A program made the translations under genes and the position numbers. Of a stretch of DNA of 64,000 nucleotides, positions 7,859-16,239 are shown in pieces. Position 1 is the first letter of the stretch, and every line of letters begins with the position of its first letter. Origin of the DNA: Pseudothauera rhizosphaerae (GTDB lineage Bacteria; Pseudomonadota; Gammaproteobacteria; Burkholderiales; Rhodocyclaceae); assembly GCF_004801305.1 (NCBI RefSeq), contig NZ_SSOD01000003.1, forward strand, positions 186,001 through 250,000. Direction: 5' to 3'. A model generated the notes under the pieces. The model saw only the letters and a list, made by a program, of their open reading frames with translations. It was not told where the DNA came from and ran no database searches.

Positions 7859-8239
7859 ATGAAACGGATCATTCCACTGCTGACCCTGGCCGTCGCGATC
7901 AGCGGGCTGGTGGTCGCCGGCACCCCGGCGTGGGCCGAAGGGCAGGCGCCCGGGCAGATGGAGGACGCGGGCCGGATTCCGGTCGCCGCGTTCGCTGCCC
8001 ATGCAACACTCGACGACGCGCGGCTGGACGGACTGCGCGGCGGTGCGGAGAACAGGCTCAGCAAGATCATCGCTTCCGGCACGGTGAGCGAGGTCAGCGC
8101 CTCGGATCTGGTGACCGGGCACAACGTCGTGTCCGGCGGTTCTTTCGCGAACGCCAACGGCATGCCGATGCTGATCCAGAACAGCGGCAATGGCGTGCTC
8201 ATCCAGAACGCGGTGATCCTCAACGTCGAGGTCCAATGA
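7859..8239 (+). CDS. Small secreted protein with double-glycine motif (probable C39 substrate)
   Basis: 126 residues from ATG 7859, chosen because it begins a signal peptide (MKRIIPLLTLAVAISGLVVA, cleavage after AWA near 26). A propeptide-like section of about 36 residues ends in LDGLRGG (GG at 61-62). Hydrophobic residues at -7 and -4 and Gly-Gly at -2/-1 match the leader-cleavage consensus of C39 peptidases. The mature 64 residues end in Asn/Gln repeats (MLIQNSGNGVLIQNAVILNV) that resemble the end of the 8983-9924 protein. The next gene, a C39 peptidase, overlaps its stop codon (ATGA). It is probably a minor fibre component or adaptor (FapA/FapE-like in role); no precise family is recognised. 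Confidence 0.75.
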   Translation: MKRIIPLLTLAVAISGLVVAGTPAWAEGQAPGQMEDAGRIPVAAFAAHATLDDARLDGLRGGAENRLSKIIASGTVSEVSASDLVTGHNVVSGGSFANANGMPMLIQNSGNGVLIQNAVILNVEVQ

Positions 8240-8967
8240 GGGGCGCCGCCATGCGCGCGATGCGGCGTATCGGGGCGGCACTGGCCAGCCTTGCGGCGCT
8301 CGGCCTTGCGGGCGGGGCGGCGCTGGCCGAGACGGTCAAGGCCGATGTGCCCCGCCTGATCTCGCCCACCGGCGCCACCTACGCGGTGCCGGTGACGACG
8401 ATGAAGGGCGCGCGCTACGTGCACACCATGCACCAGCAGTACGACTTCAGTTGCGGCTCGGCGGCGGTGGCCACGCTGCTGACCCACCATTACGGCTTCA
8501 AGGCGAGCGAGGAGCAGGTATTCCAGCACATGTTCGAGCGCGGCGACCAGGCGAAGATCCGCCAGGAAGGCTTCTCCATGCTCGACATGAAGCAGTACCT
8601 CGATGCCATGGGCTTTCCCTCCGCCGGCGTCGAAGCCCGCCTCGACCAGCTCGTGCAGGCCAACGTGCCGGCCATCGCGCTGATCAACGAAAACGGCTAT
8701 TCCCACTTCGTCGTCATCAAGGGCGTGCGTGAGGACGCGGTGGTGCTCGGCGATCCGGCGACCGGCACGCGGGTGCTGTCGCGGGAGGATTTCGGCAAGT
8801 ACTGGACCAACGGCATCCTGCTGGTGGTCATGGGGCGGGTGGAGCTGGCCCGCTTCAACCGCGCGGAAGACTGGTCCATCCGTCCGCGCGCGCCGATGGG
8901 CAGGGGCGTGGGGCAGGGTGGGCTGGCCGACGTGCTGCTCTTCCGTCCCGGCCCCAACGATTTCTGA
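8236..8967 (+). CDS. Periplasmic C39-family cysteine peptidase (FapD-like)
   Basis: 243 residues; ATG 8236 overlaps the previous stop, with a second possible start at 8251. The N-terminus is a signal peptide or anchor (about residues 10-31). The C39 signature is complete: oxyanion Gln Q68, nucleophile C73 (QYDFSCGSAA), H157 (YSHFVVIKGV) and D173 (VVLGDPA). Unlike bacteriocin exporters it is not fused to an ABC transporter, which is the FapD arrangement in Pseudomonas functional-amyloid operons. Members of C39 cut after Gly-Gly; both genes flanking this one encode secreted proteins with an LRGG motif in such a context, so these are the likely substrates. The C-terminal tail of about 30 residues beyond the domain is Gly/Arg-rich. 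Confidence 0.88.
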   Translation: MRGAAMRAMRRIGAALASLAALGLAGGAALAETVKADVPRLISPTGATYAVPVTTMKGARYVHTMHQQYDFSCGSAAVATLLTHHYGFKASEEQVFQHMFERGDQAKIRQEGFSMLDMKQYLDAMGFPSAGVEARLDQLVQANVPAIALINENGYSHFVVIKGVREDAVVLGDPATGTRVLSREDFGKYWTNGILLVVMGRVELARFNRAEDWSIRPRAPMGRGVGQGGLADVLLFRPGPNDF

Positions 8968-8982
8968 CGAGGTCAGGCCATC

Positions 8983-9924
8983 ATGCCCCGCTACAGCACG
9001 CTCGCCGGACTGATCGCCCTCTCGGTGGCGGGCCTGGGCGTCTCGCGCGGCGACGTCGCGCCGCCGGCCTTCACGCCGGCCCTGTGCGAACAGGCCCCGC
9101 CGGCCGAACTGCTGGCCATCGCGGACTGGCCGCTAGATGGGAGCGCTCACGGCTGCGACGTGGTGCGGCAGTCCGCCGTGCGGGGGGAAGGCGCCGGGGC
9201 GGCCGAGGTGGTGGAACTGAGCTGGTCGGATTTCACCGTGCGCGCGGTCGAGGTGGTCGAGCGCACCTGGAACGATCTGGCGCCCGCCGCCGCCGCGACG
9301 CCGCCGCAGGCGGTGGCCGGCGGGCCATCCCTGAGCATTCACCCGGCCCTCGCGCGCAACGCGGCGCTGGCGGCCCACGTGGCGCGCATGGCCGAGGCCG
9401 CCCGCGAGAACTGGCCCAGGGCGCCGGAGAATGAGGGCGACGATGCCGTGCCCTACTGGTACGGCGATCTCCCGGTGGAGGCGGGCGAGCCGCCGGTGGT
9501 GGTGGCCGGGGTCGAACTCAAGCGGGTGGACGCGGGCGCCATGGATACGTTGCGCGGCGGCTTCGAGATGCCGGGCGGGCTGAAGGTGAGCTTCGGCGTC
9601 GAGCGCCTGGTGTACATCAACGGCGAACTGGCCAGTGCCACCCGGCTCACGGTGGCCGACCTGGGCAAGCTCACCGGCGGCAGCGTCAACGCCGCCGGCC
9701 TGCCGGCGCTGGGCAGCACCGTGGCGGTGATCCAGAACGGACCCAACAACACGCTGATCGGCAACGCCGTGTCCTCGTCCGCGCTGGCCACGGTGATCCA
9801 GAATTCCCTGAACAACCAGCACATCCGCACGGTGACCACCATCGACGTCACCGCCAACAGCCTGGAGATGATGCGCGCGCAGCGCCTGGGCGAATCGATG
9901 CGCGACGTGCTGCGGCTGCGCTGA
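8983..9924 (+). CDS. Secreted protein with double-glycine motif and Asn/Gln-rich C-terminus
   Basis: 313 residues, starting 15 bases after the peptidase gene. A weak signal peptide (about residues 1-22) is followed by a long Ala/Glu/Val-rich section. GG at 192-193 lies in MDTLRGGFEM, with Met at -7 and Leu at -4, matching the C39 leader consensus. The predicted product after cleavage is about 120 residues and includes FGVERLVYINGELASATRL and amyloid-like repeats VIQNGPNNTLIGNAV and VIQNSLNNQHI. Those repeats resemble the small protein at 7859 and the fibre proteins' C-termini. The role is probably like FapE, a minor fibre-associated component, by context and repeat type. Its stop faces the convergent barrel gene nine bases away. 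Confidence 0.72.
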   Translation: MPRYSTLAGLIALSVAGLGVSRGDVAPPAFTPALCEQAPPAELLAIADWPLDGSAHGCDVVRQSAVRGEGAGAAEVVELSWSDFTVRAVEVVERTWNDLAPAAAATPPQAVAGGPSLSIHPALARNAALAAHVARMAEAARENWPRAPENEGDDAVPYWYGDLPVEAGEPPVVVAGVELKRVDAGAMDTLRGGFEMPGGLKVSFGVERLVYINGELASATRLTVADLGKLTGGSVNAAGLPALGSTVAVIQNGPNNTLIGNAVSSSALATVIQNSLNNQHIRTVTTIDVTANSLEMMRAQRLGESMRDVLRLR

Positions 9925-9933
9925 GCCGCCGGC

Positions 9934-11235
9934 TCAGAGCGTCAGCGGCATGCGCAGCGTGAGCTGCAGGTCGGGGGTGTCGGTGGTGAGGCCGGCGCCG
10001 AGCGACAGGTTCAGCGTCTGCCCGTTGGCCGTCCGGTAGGAGTAGCCGAGCAGCAGGGTGCCGAGCTGCACGCGCACCGAGCCCGGCGCGGTGTTGCCGT
10101 CGACCTCGACCTTGCCGACCGACAGGTGGTCGTAGCCGATGCTGAACGAGGAGCGTTCGTTGAGCGCCAGGCCCATGCCGAAGTTGAAGCCGAAGGTCGG
10201 TCCCGGCTTGACGTCGCCCACCAGCACGCTGCCCCCTTCCCGTCTCGTCTTGACGTTGCCGCGCTTGAAGCTGTGCTGGTAGCTCACGCCGCCGAAGAAC
10301 ACGGCCGGGTCGGAAGGGATCAGCACCGTCAGCCCGGGCGTCAGCGTGTAGAAGCCGGAGCCGGTGGGCATCTCGGTCTGCATGCCGCCTTCGCGCGCGC
10401 CCGGCACGAAGACGGTCTTGACCTCGAACGGGTCCTTGCCGGTGCGCGTCTTCAGGCGCAGCGATGCGATGTAGTAGGGGCTGTCCACGCCGCCGTCGTT
10501 GAGCTGGTAGCGGCCGGTCACCTCCACGTCGCCGAGGCCGCTGCCGGTGGTGTCGAACACGCGTTCGTCGGCGCTGCCGGTGAAGACCTCCCGGCTGATG
10601 GTGTCGTCGGAGCGGTACACCCAGGGCACCTTGGCTTCCAGTTCCAGGCGGTTGGTGATGCCGCGGCGCACGGTGAGGGCGGCGACGAAGGAATTGCTCT
10701 TGACCTCGCGCACGTCGATCAGGCCGATCAGGATGGCGGGGATGATGGTGTAGCCGATCAGCGCGATGCGGTTGCTCGACGAATAGCTGTACTGCAGCGA
10801 CGGCTCCACGATCCACTTGCCGCGCGGGGTGAGCACGCCGGGCTGCTCGAAGATAGGCGCGACCTCGGGCGGGCGGCTGTCGGCGGGCTGTTCGGGCGCC
10901 TGGCCGACCGGCTGCGGCGGCGCTTCGCCCTGCTGGGAAGCCTGGGCGAGTTGTTCGCGCCGGGGGGCGTAGCTGCCGGCGGGGGCGGCCCCGCGCCCGG
11001 TGATGCGGTCGATCTGCACCATGCGCTGCAGCTCGTTGATGGCCAGGTTCTGGCGCAGCAGGCTTTCCTTGAGCTGGCGGATCTGCTCCGCCTGCTCGTC
11101 CACCTGCTCCTGCAGCCGGGAGACCGAGCCGGCACCGTCGTCCGCCGCCTGGGCCGCGCTGCCGCCGAGGACGAGCAGGGCGCCCGCCAGCCCGTGCCCC
11201 ATGATCGCCGCCGAGGCGGAAACAGGCGTCTTCAT
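9934..11235 (-). CDS. Outer-membrane coiled-coil/beta-barrel protein (FapF-like secretion pore)
   Basis: 433 residues. Signal peptide about 1-30 (cleavage after AQA), then a coiled coil about 38-76 (LQEQVDEQAEQIRQLKESLL), a Pro/Gln-rich linker about 80-130, and a beta-barrel from about 135 to the end with alternating amphipathic strands (WIVEPSLQYSYSSSNRIAL; YTLTPGLTVLIPSDP), closing in QLTLRMPLTL. This domain order is that of FapF, the trimeric outer-membrane channel that exports Fap amyloid subunits; the barrel also resembles the broad MetA-pathway/phenol-degradation channel family. It is transcribed towards the fibre operon and lies 53 bases downstream of the sigma-54 activator, so it probably shares that gene's transcript. 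It is inferred to export the Gly/Ala-rich proteins. Confidence 0.8.
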   Translation of the reverse strand: MKTPVSASAAIMGHGLAGALLVLGGSAAQAADDGAGSVSRLQEQVDEQAEQIRQLKESLLRQNLAINELQRMVQIDRITGRGAAPAGSYAPRREQLAQASQQGEAPPQPVGQAPEQPADSRPPEVAPIFEQPGVLTPRGKWIVEPSLQYSYSSSNRIALIGYTIIPAILIGLIDVREVKSNSFVAALTVRRGITNRLELEAKVPWVYRSDDTISREVFTGSADERVFDTTGSGLGDVEVTGRYQLNDGGVDSPYYIASLRLKTRTGKDPFEVKTVFVPGAREGGMQTEMPTGSGFYTLTPGLTVLIPSDPAVFFGGVSYQHSFKRGNVKTRREGGSVLVGDVKPGPTFGFNFGMGLALNERSSFSIGYDHLSVGKVEVDGNTAPGSVRVQLGTLLLGYSYRTANGQTLNLSLGAGLTTDTPDLQLTLRMPLTL

Positions 11236-11288
11236 CTTCTCTCCTCCCTTGTCGTTGCGCGCGCCTGCGGGGGACAGCCCGGAGTCGG

Positions 11289-12620
11289 CTACAGGACGAT
11301 GTTCAGGCGATCGATCATGCGGTACAGGGTGACGCGGGACACGCCGAGCTGGCGGGCCACTTCGGAGACGTTGTTGCGGTACTTGCGCAGGTTGCTGACG
11401 ATGATTTCCTTCTCCACCGTGGCGCGCGCCTCGTCCAGCGTGCGCGCGTCCGCGGCGCCTTCACCGATGGGCAGGCCCAGGTCGGCGACCGTGATAAGGC
11501 GGTTCTCGCTCATGATCATGGCCTGCTGGATGCGGTTGGTCAGTTCGCGCACGTTGCCCGGCCAGGCGTATTCCTGCATGGCGCGCAGGGCCTCGGAGCT
11601 GAAGCCCTTGACCTGGGGCGCCTTCTGGTGGCTGTGCTCGGCGAAGATGCCGTCCGCCAGCGGGGGGATGTCCCCCGGACGCTCGCGCAGCGCCGGCACC
11701 TTGAGATGCACGACGTTGAGGCGGTAGTAGAGGTCTTCGCGGAAGCGGCCTTCCGCGACAGCCCGGTTCAGATCCACGTGGGTGGCGGCGATCACCCGCA
11801 CGTTGACGCGCACGCGCTCGGTGGAACCGACCCGCACGATGGTGCGTTCCTGCAGGAAGCGCAGCAGGTTGGCCTGCAGATCCAGCGGCAGGTCGCCGAT
11901 CTCGTCGAGGAACAGCACGCCGTCGTTGGCCGCCTCGATGTTGCCGATCTTGCGCTGGTGCGCGCCGCTGAAGGCCCCGCGCTCGTGGCCGAAGAGTTCG
12001 GACTGGATCAGGTTGGGCGGGATCGCGCCGCAGTTCATGGCGATGAACGGGCCGCGCGCGCGTTCGGAATGGGAATGGATGGCGCGTGCCACCAACTCCT
12101 TGCCGGAGCCGGATTCGCCGCCGATCAGCACCGGCGCGTCCACGGTGACGATCTTTTCGATCTGCCGGTACAGCTCCAGCATGCGCGGGCTGTTGCCGGT
12201 CATGCCGAAGCGCCCGCATTCCTGCGCCGTCCCGCTCGCGGCGCGGGTGATCAGCGCCTTGCCGTGGGCATGGCCGAGGGTGATCAGCAGGCGTTCCCGG
12301 TCCAGGGGCAGGGTGTGGAAGTCATGGAAATTGCGCGCCACCAGGGGCGCGAGCTGGGTATCGCGCATCAGGCCGCGGCCCAGGATGGCGATCCACTCGA
12401 TGGGATGGCGGGCGATCAGCGCTTCGAGCTCGCGAACCGGCCAGTCCCGGGCCGAATCGAAAACCACGAGGCCGACCAGCGGTACCTTGCCCGACAGGGC
12501 GCGGCGCGCGGCGTCGAGCGTCGTCAGGGTGAGGAATTCCCATTCGGGCAGTTCCAGGTCGTGCAGTGCCGCGCTGACGGTACCCTGCTGGTCAAGCAGC
12601 AAACCCTTGCGCTTGGACAT
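11289..12620 (-). CDS. Sigma-54-dependent transcriptional activator, VpsR-like
   Basis: 443 residues from ATG 12620, with AGGGGG as ribosome binding site. The N-terminal ~125 residues are a degenerate receiver-like domain (LVGLVVFDSARDWPVRELEA, EWIAILGRG) resembling VpsR. The AAA+ domain has Walker A GESGSGKE (about 167-174), the sigma-54 contact loop GAFSGA (about 214-219; the usual form is GAFTGA), Walker B VLFLDEIGD (about 234-242) and an arginine-finger region. The C-terminus is a Fis-type helix-turn-helix (NNVSEVARQLGVSRVTLYRM). Its likely target is the sigma-54 promoter at 4367-4382. VpsR itself responds to c-di-GMP; whether this one does is untested. Its downstream neighbour is the FapF-like pore gene. 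Confidence 0.9.
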   Translation of the reverse strand: MSKRKGLLLDQQGTVSAALHDLELPEWEFLTLTTLDAARRALSGKVPLVGLVVFDSARDWPVRELEALIARHPIEWIAILGRGLMRDTQLAPLVARNFHDFHTLPLDRERLLITLGHAHGKALITRAASGTAQECGRFGMTGNSPRMLELYRQIEKIVTVDAPVLIGGESGSGKELVARAIHSHSERARGPFIAMNCGAIPPNLIQSELFGHERGAFSGAHQRKIGNIEAANDGVLFLDEIGDLPLDLQANLLRFLQERTIVRVGSTERVRVNVRVIAATHVDLNRAVAEGRFREDLYYRLNVVHLKVPALRERPGDIPPLADGIFAEHSHQKAPQVKGFSSEALRAMQEYAWPGNVRELTNRIQQAMIMSENRLITVADLGLPIGEGAADARTLDEARATVEKEIIVSNLRKYRNNVSEVARQLGVSRVTLYRMIDRLNIVL

Positions 12621-12879
12621 TAGCAAGCCCCCTGTTGCTTGGGTCGGCCCTCGGGGGCCGTGACAGCCGGTGGCCGTCTTGTGTTCTTATGCGGCTCGAA
12701 GACGGCGCATCGGCCGACGTACCGCGCAAGCCCACCCTGCCGTCGGGCCGGCAGCTTGCCGTTCGCGCAGGCCGATTCTTCCGCCGGGTACGGCGAAATG
12801 CCCGTGGCGTCGCGCTTCTTGCGATCAATCCTAGATTGCGCAGGGGGGGATGGAGATACCGGGACGGGGGTATTTTGAT

Positions 12880-12894
12880 TACCGGCTTCCGGTA
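12880..12894. promoter_or_regulatory. TACCGG-CTT-CCGGTA palindrome
   Basis: Perfect 6-3-6 palindrome about 260 bases upstream of the activator start. Another TACCGGG lies 24 bases to its left. It may be a regulator site; the function is unknown. Confidence 0.3.
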
Positions 12895-12899
12895 CTCCA

Positions 12900-12932
12900 C
12901 CGGGCCGGCGTGACATATTCACGCCGGCCCGG
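12900..12932. repeat. Perfect 14-bp inverted repeat with 5-base loop
   Basis: CCGGGCCGGCGTGA, loop CATAT, then the exact reverse complement. Beside the fabI terminator hairpin it may be a second transcription stop for fabI (minus strand) or a long operator. It has no T-run on either side. Confidence 0.5.
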
Positions 12933-12937
12933 AAACG

Positions 12938-12964
12938 CGACGCCCGGCGCGGGGCCGGGCGTCG
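12938..12964 (-). terminator. Hairpin downstream of fabI
   Basis: An 11-bp stem (CGACGCCCGGC with GCCGGGCGTCG) and 5-base loop, ending 25 bases past the fabI stop. It is a likely fabI terminator despite the absence of a clear U-tract. Confidence 0.55.
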
Positions 12965-12989
12965 TGCTGGGCGGATGCTGCGGAAGGGC

Positions 12990-13781
12990 TCAGCCCTGGT
13001 CCGGATTGCCCAGCGCCGTGGTGTTGAAACCGCCGTCCACGTACATGATCTCGCCGGTGACGCCGCTGGCTAGGTCGGAGCACATGAAGGCCGCGGCGTT
13101 GCCGACTTCCTCGATGGTGACGTTGCGGCGCAGCGGGGCGTTGTGCTCGTTGAAGGCCAGCAGCTTGCCGAAGCTGCCGATGCCCGAGGCGGCCAGGGTC
13201 TTGATCGGGCCGGCGGAGATCGCGTTCACGCGGGTGCCTTCCGGCCCCAGGCAGACCGCGAGGTAGCGCACCGAGGCTTCCAGGCTGGCCTTGGCCAGGC
13301 CCATGATGTTGTAGTTGGGCATGGTGCGCACCGCGCCCAGGTAGGTCAGCGTCAGCAGCGCGCCGTTGCGGCCCTTCATCAGCGGCCGTGCGGCCTTGGC
13401 CAGCGCCGGGAAGCTGTAGGCCGACACGTCCTGCGAAACGCGGAAGGCCTCGCGCGAGAATCCGTCGAGAAAGTCGCCTTCCAGCGCGTCCGTGGGTGCG
13501 TAGGCGATGGAGTGGACCAGGCCGTCCAGGCCGTCCCACTTCTGACCGAGTTGCTCGAACAGTGCGGTGATCTCGGCGTCGTTCTGGACGTCGCAGGGAA
13601 GGATCAGTTCGCTGCCGAAGTCGGCCGCCATCTTCGCCACCCGTTCCAGGAAGCGCTCATTCTGATACGTGAAGGCCAGCTCGGCACCTTCACGGTGCAT
13701 GGCCTTGGCAATGCCGTATGCAATCGAACGATTGCTCAGCAGTCCGGTGATCAGGATGCGTTTGCCAGCAAGAAAGCCCAT
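12990..13781 (-). CDS. fabI: Enoyl-[acyl-carrier-protein] reductase (NADH) FabI
   Basis: 263 residues, full length for FabI. It catalyses the last, NADH-dependent reduction in each cycle of type II fatty-acid elongation and is the target of triclosan. The N-terminal nucleotide-binding region is [20 protein letters not shown], in which the usual Rossmann glycines are spaced as in FabI rather than in classical SDRs. The catalytic residues are visible in [20 protein letters not shown]: Tyr of YLG, the active-site Tyr of NYN and Lys of LAK, with the FabI Tyr-x6-Lys spacing. [13 protein letters not shown] forms the substrate loop. It is transcribed away from the ABC transporter genes, with 157 bases for divergent promoters. 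Confidence 0.97.
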   Translation of the reverse strand: MGFLAGKRILITGLLSNRSIAYGIAKAMHREGAELAFTYQNERFLERVAKMAADFGSELILPCDVQNDAEITALFEQLGQKWDGLDGLVHSIAYAPTDALEGDFLDGFSREAFRVSQDVSAYSFPALAKAARPLMKGRNGALLTLTYLGAVRTMPNYNIMGLAKASLEASVRYLAVCLGPEGTRVNAISAGPIKTLAASGIGSFGKLLAFNEHNAPLRRNVTIEEVGNAAAFMCSDLASGVTGEIMYVDGGFNTTALGNPDQG

Positions 13782-13938
13782 TGTTCGATGTTCTCCGTTG
13801 GTTCAAGCGGCGGATTATAGCCGATGCGGCAGCAGGGAAATGGTTCGCTTTCTACATATTGCCAACGCCTTGGCGGCCGCCCTTGCACGGCGTGCGACGG
13901 GCGGCGCACGCCGGCCGTTCAGACGATAGAATCGCGCC

Positions 13939-16101
13939 ATGATCCGCCGCCTGGGCACTTTCCTGCTCGTCGCCTTCCTGACCGCCTGCGGCGGTGCGTG
14001 GAACGACCCGTACCCCGCCGCCGAGCGCGGGCGCAACATCCTGTACACCGCCTTCACCGAGCGCCCCAAGCACCTGGACCCGGTGCAGTCCTACAGCGAG
14101 GACGAGGCGGTCTTCCTGTACCAGATCGTCGAACCGCCGCTGGAATACCACTACCTGCGGCGGCCCTACCAGTTGCGCTCCGGTTCCGCCGAACTGCCGA
14201 CCGTGCGCCGCTACGACGCCGAGGGCCGGTTGCTGGCGGACGACGCGCCGGCCGAGCGGGTGGCGACCAGCGTGTACGAAATCCGCGTCCTGCCCGGCAT
14301 CCTCTACCAGCCCCATCCGGCCTTCGCCCGCCGCCCGGACGGCTCGCCGCGCTACCTGGACCTGCGCCCCGCGGATCTCGCCGCCGTGCGCGGGGTGGGC
14401 GACTTCGCCGAGACCGGCACGCGGGAACTGGAAGCGGCGGACTTCGTGTACCAGATCAAGCGCCTGGCGCACCCGCGCCTGCATTCGCCCATCTTCGAAC
14501 TGATCGCCGAATACCTGCCCGGCCTCAAGGCCCTGCAGACGCAACTGGCGGAAGCGGCGAAGCAGGAGCCGGGCTGGCTGGACCTCACCCGCTTCGAACT
14601 GCCCGGCGTGGAGGTGGTGGACCGCCACACTTACCGTATCACCCTGCAGGGCAGCTACCCCCAGTTCATCTACTGGCTCACCATGCCCTTCTTCTCCCCG
14701 GTGCCGCCGGAAGCCGACCGCTTCTTCGGCCAGCCCGGCATGGCCGAGCGCAACCTGACCCTGGACTGGTGGCCGGTGGGCACCGGCCCCTACATGCTGG
14801 TGGAGAACAATCCCAACGCCCGCATGGTGCTGGCAAGGAACCCCCACTACCGGGGCGACGCCTACCCCTGCGACGGCGAGCCGGGCGATGCCGAGGCCGG
14901 CCTGCTGGCCGACTGCGGCAAGGCGCTGCCCTTCATCGAAAGGGTAGTGTTCACCCGCGAGCGGGAGGGCATCCCGTACTGGAACAAGTTCCTGCAGGGC
15001 TATTACGACGCCTCCGGGGTGTCCTCGGACAACTTCGACCAGGCCGTGAGCCTGACCAGCCAGGGCGAGGTGACCCTCTCCGACGACATGACCGAGCGCG
15101 GCATCCGGCTCCTCACCTCGGTGTCCCCGTCCATCTTCTACCTGGGCTTCAACATGCTCGACCCGCTGGTGGGCGGCGACACGGCGGAAGGAAAGGAAAA
15201 GGCGCGCAAGCTGCGGCAGGCCATCTCCATCGCGCTCGACATGGAGGAATTCGTCTCCATCTTCCTCAACGGCCGCGGCGTGACGGCCATGCATCCGATC
15301 CCGCCCGGCCTGTTCGGCGCGCGGGAAGGGGAGGCGGGCATCAACCCGGTGGTGTACGAATGGCGCGACGGCCGTCCCGCGCGGCGCGGCAAGGACGTCG
15401 CCCGGCGGCTCCTGGCCGAGGCCGGCTGGCCCAACGGGCGCAATGCCCAGACCGGCGAGGCGCTGATCATCAACCTGGACACCACGCCCGGCGGACTGGG
15501 CGACAAGGCGCGCTCGGACTGGCTCGCCAAGCAGTTCCGCGACCTGGGCGTGCAGTTCGTCGTGCGCGCCACGGACTGGAACCGCTTCCAGGAGAAGATG
15601 CGTACCGGCAACGCGCAGCTCTTCTTCATGGGCTGGAACGCGGACTACCCGGACCCGGAGAACCTGCTCTTCCTGCTCCACGGCGCCCAGGGCAAGGTGA
15701 AATATTCGGGGCAGAACGCCGCCAACTACCACAACGACGAGTACGACCGCCTCTTCGAGCAGATGAAGACCATGCCCGACGGACCCGCACGCCAAGCCAT
15801 CATCGACCGCATGGTGGCCATCCTGCAGCACGACGCGCCGTGGGCCTTCGGCTTCCACCCCAAGGCCTATTCGCTGCAGCACGGCTGGGTGTACAACCGC
15901 AAGCCGGGCGTCATCGTGCGCGGCACGCTCAAGTACCAGCGCGTGGACGTGGCCGCCCGCGAAGCCGCCCGCGCGGCGTGGAACCGCCCGGTGCTGTGGC
16001 CCATCGCCGTGGTGCTCGCGCTGCTGGCGGCCATGGTGGCACCGGCCGTGGCGCACTGGCGCCGGCACGAGCGCGCCACGGCCGCGGAGGTGCAGCGATG
16101 A
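13939..16101 (+). CDS. ABC transporter substrate-binding lipoprotein, family 5 (oligopeptide type)
   Basis: 720 residues with a lipoprotein signal (RRLGTFLLVAFLTAC, lipid Cys near residue 16), so it is membrane anchored in the periplasm. The body is a family 5 solute-binding protein of the DppA/OppA type: NILYTAFTERPKHLDPVQSY near the N-terminus, a GTGPYMLVENNPNARMVLAR segment, and the C-terminal YNDEYDRLFEQMKTM-like region. It is longer than most OppA proteins (about 540) and ends in a predicted transmembrane helix (about 680-705, VLWPIAVVLALLAAMVAPAV), an unusual second anchor. The substrate is probably peptides, by family. Two permease genes follow after a REP palindrome. Confidence 0.85.
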   Translation: MIRRLGTFLLVAFLTACGGAWNDPYPAAERGRNILYTAFTERPKHLDPVQSYSEDEAVFLYQIVEPPLEYHYLRRPYQLRSGSAELPTVRRYDAEGRLLADDAPAERVATSVYEIRVLPGILYQPHPAFARRPDGSPRYLDLRPADLAAVRGVGDFAETGTRELEAADFVYQIKRLAHPRLHSPIFELIAEYLPGLKALQTQLAEAAKQEPGWLDLTRFELPGVEVVDRHTYRITLQGSYPQFIYWLTMPFFSPVPPEADRFFGQPGMAERNLTLDWWPVGTGPYMLVENNPNARMVLARNPHYRGDAYPCDGEPGDAEAGLLADCGKALPFIERVVFTREREGIPYWNKFLQGYYDASGVSSDNFDQAVSLTSQGEVTLSDDMTERGIRLLTSVSPSIFYLGFNMLDPLVGGDTAEGKEKARKLRQAISIALDMEEFVSIFLNGRGVTAMHPIPPGLFGAREGEAGINPVVYEWRDGRPARRGKDVARRLLAEAGWPNGRNAQTGEALIINLDTTPGGLGDKARSDWLAKQFRDLGVQFVVRATDWNRFQEKMRTGNAQLFFMGWNADYPDPENLLFLLHGAQGKVKYSGQNAANYHNDEYDRLFEQMKTMPDGPARQAIIDRMVAILQHDAPWAFGFHPKAYSLQHGWVYNRKPGVIVRGTLKYQRVDVAAREAARAAWNRPVLWPIAVVLALLAAMVAPAVAHWRRHERATAAEVQR

Positions 16102-16122
16102 ACGGAACGATTCGTCCGTGCG

Positions 16123-16196
16123 GTGGGAGCGGGCTTGCCCGCGATTGCGGCGTTCGTTTTCCCGCAGGCGGCCATCGCGGGCAAGCCCGCTCCTAC
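16123..16196. repeat. REP-type palindrome 1
   Basis: GTGGGAGCGGGCTTGCCCGC followed by GAT, and later the inverted copy ATCGCGGGCAAGCCCGCTCC, separated by 28 bases. It lies in the 138-base gap between the substrate-binding protein and first permease genes and may stabilise the upstream mRNA. The same unit occurs at 27689 and 39175. Confidence 0.85.
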
Positions 16197-16239
16197 CGGG
16201 AAGCGCCGGTGCGGCCTGGACAGCCCGGCAGGTACTGAC

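Larger units (their letters stand above)
12621..12989. other. 369-base intergenic region between fabI and the sigma-54 activator
   Basis: No gene is supported. It contains a short palindrome (12880-12894), two strong hairpins (12900-12932 and 12938-12964) and otherwise ordinary GC-rich sequence. The promoter of the activator gene should lie here on the minus strand, but I see no convincing -35/-10 or -24/-12 pair. Confidence 0.5.

Noticed and set aside
4462-8706. Long antisense open frame opposite the Gly/Ala-rich genes
   Set aside because: GGC/GCC repeats leave the opposite strand free of stops; the plus-strand genes have signal peptides, ribosome binding sites and conserved ends.
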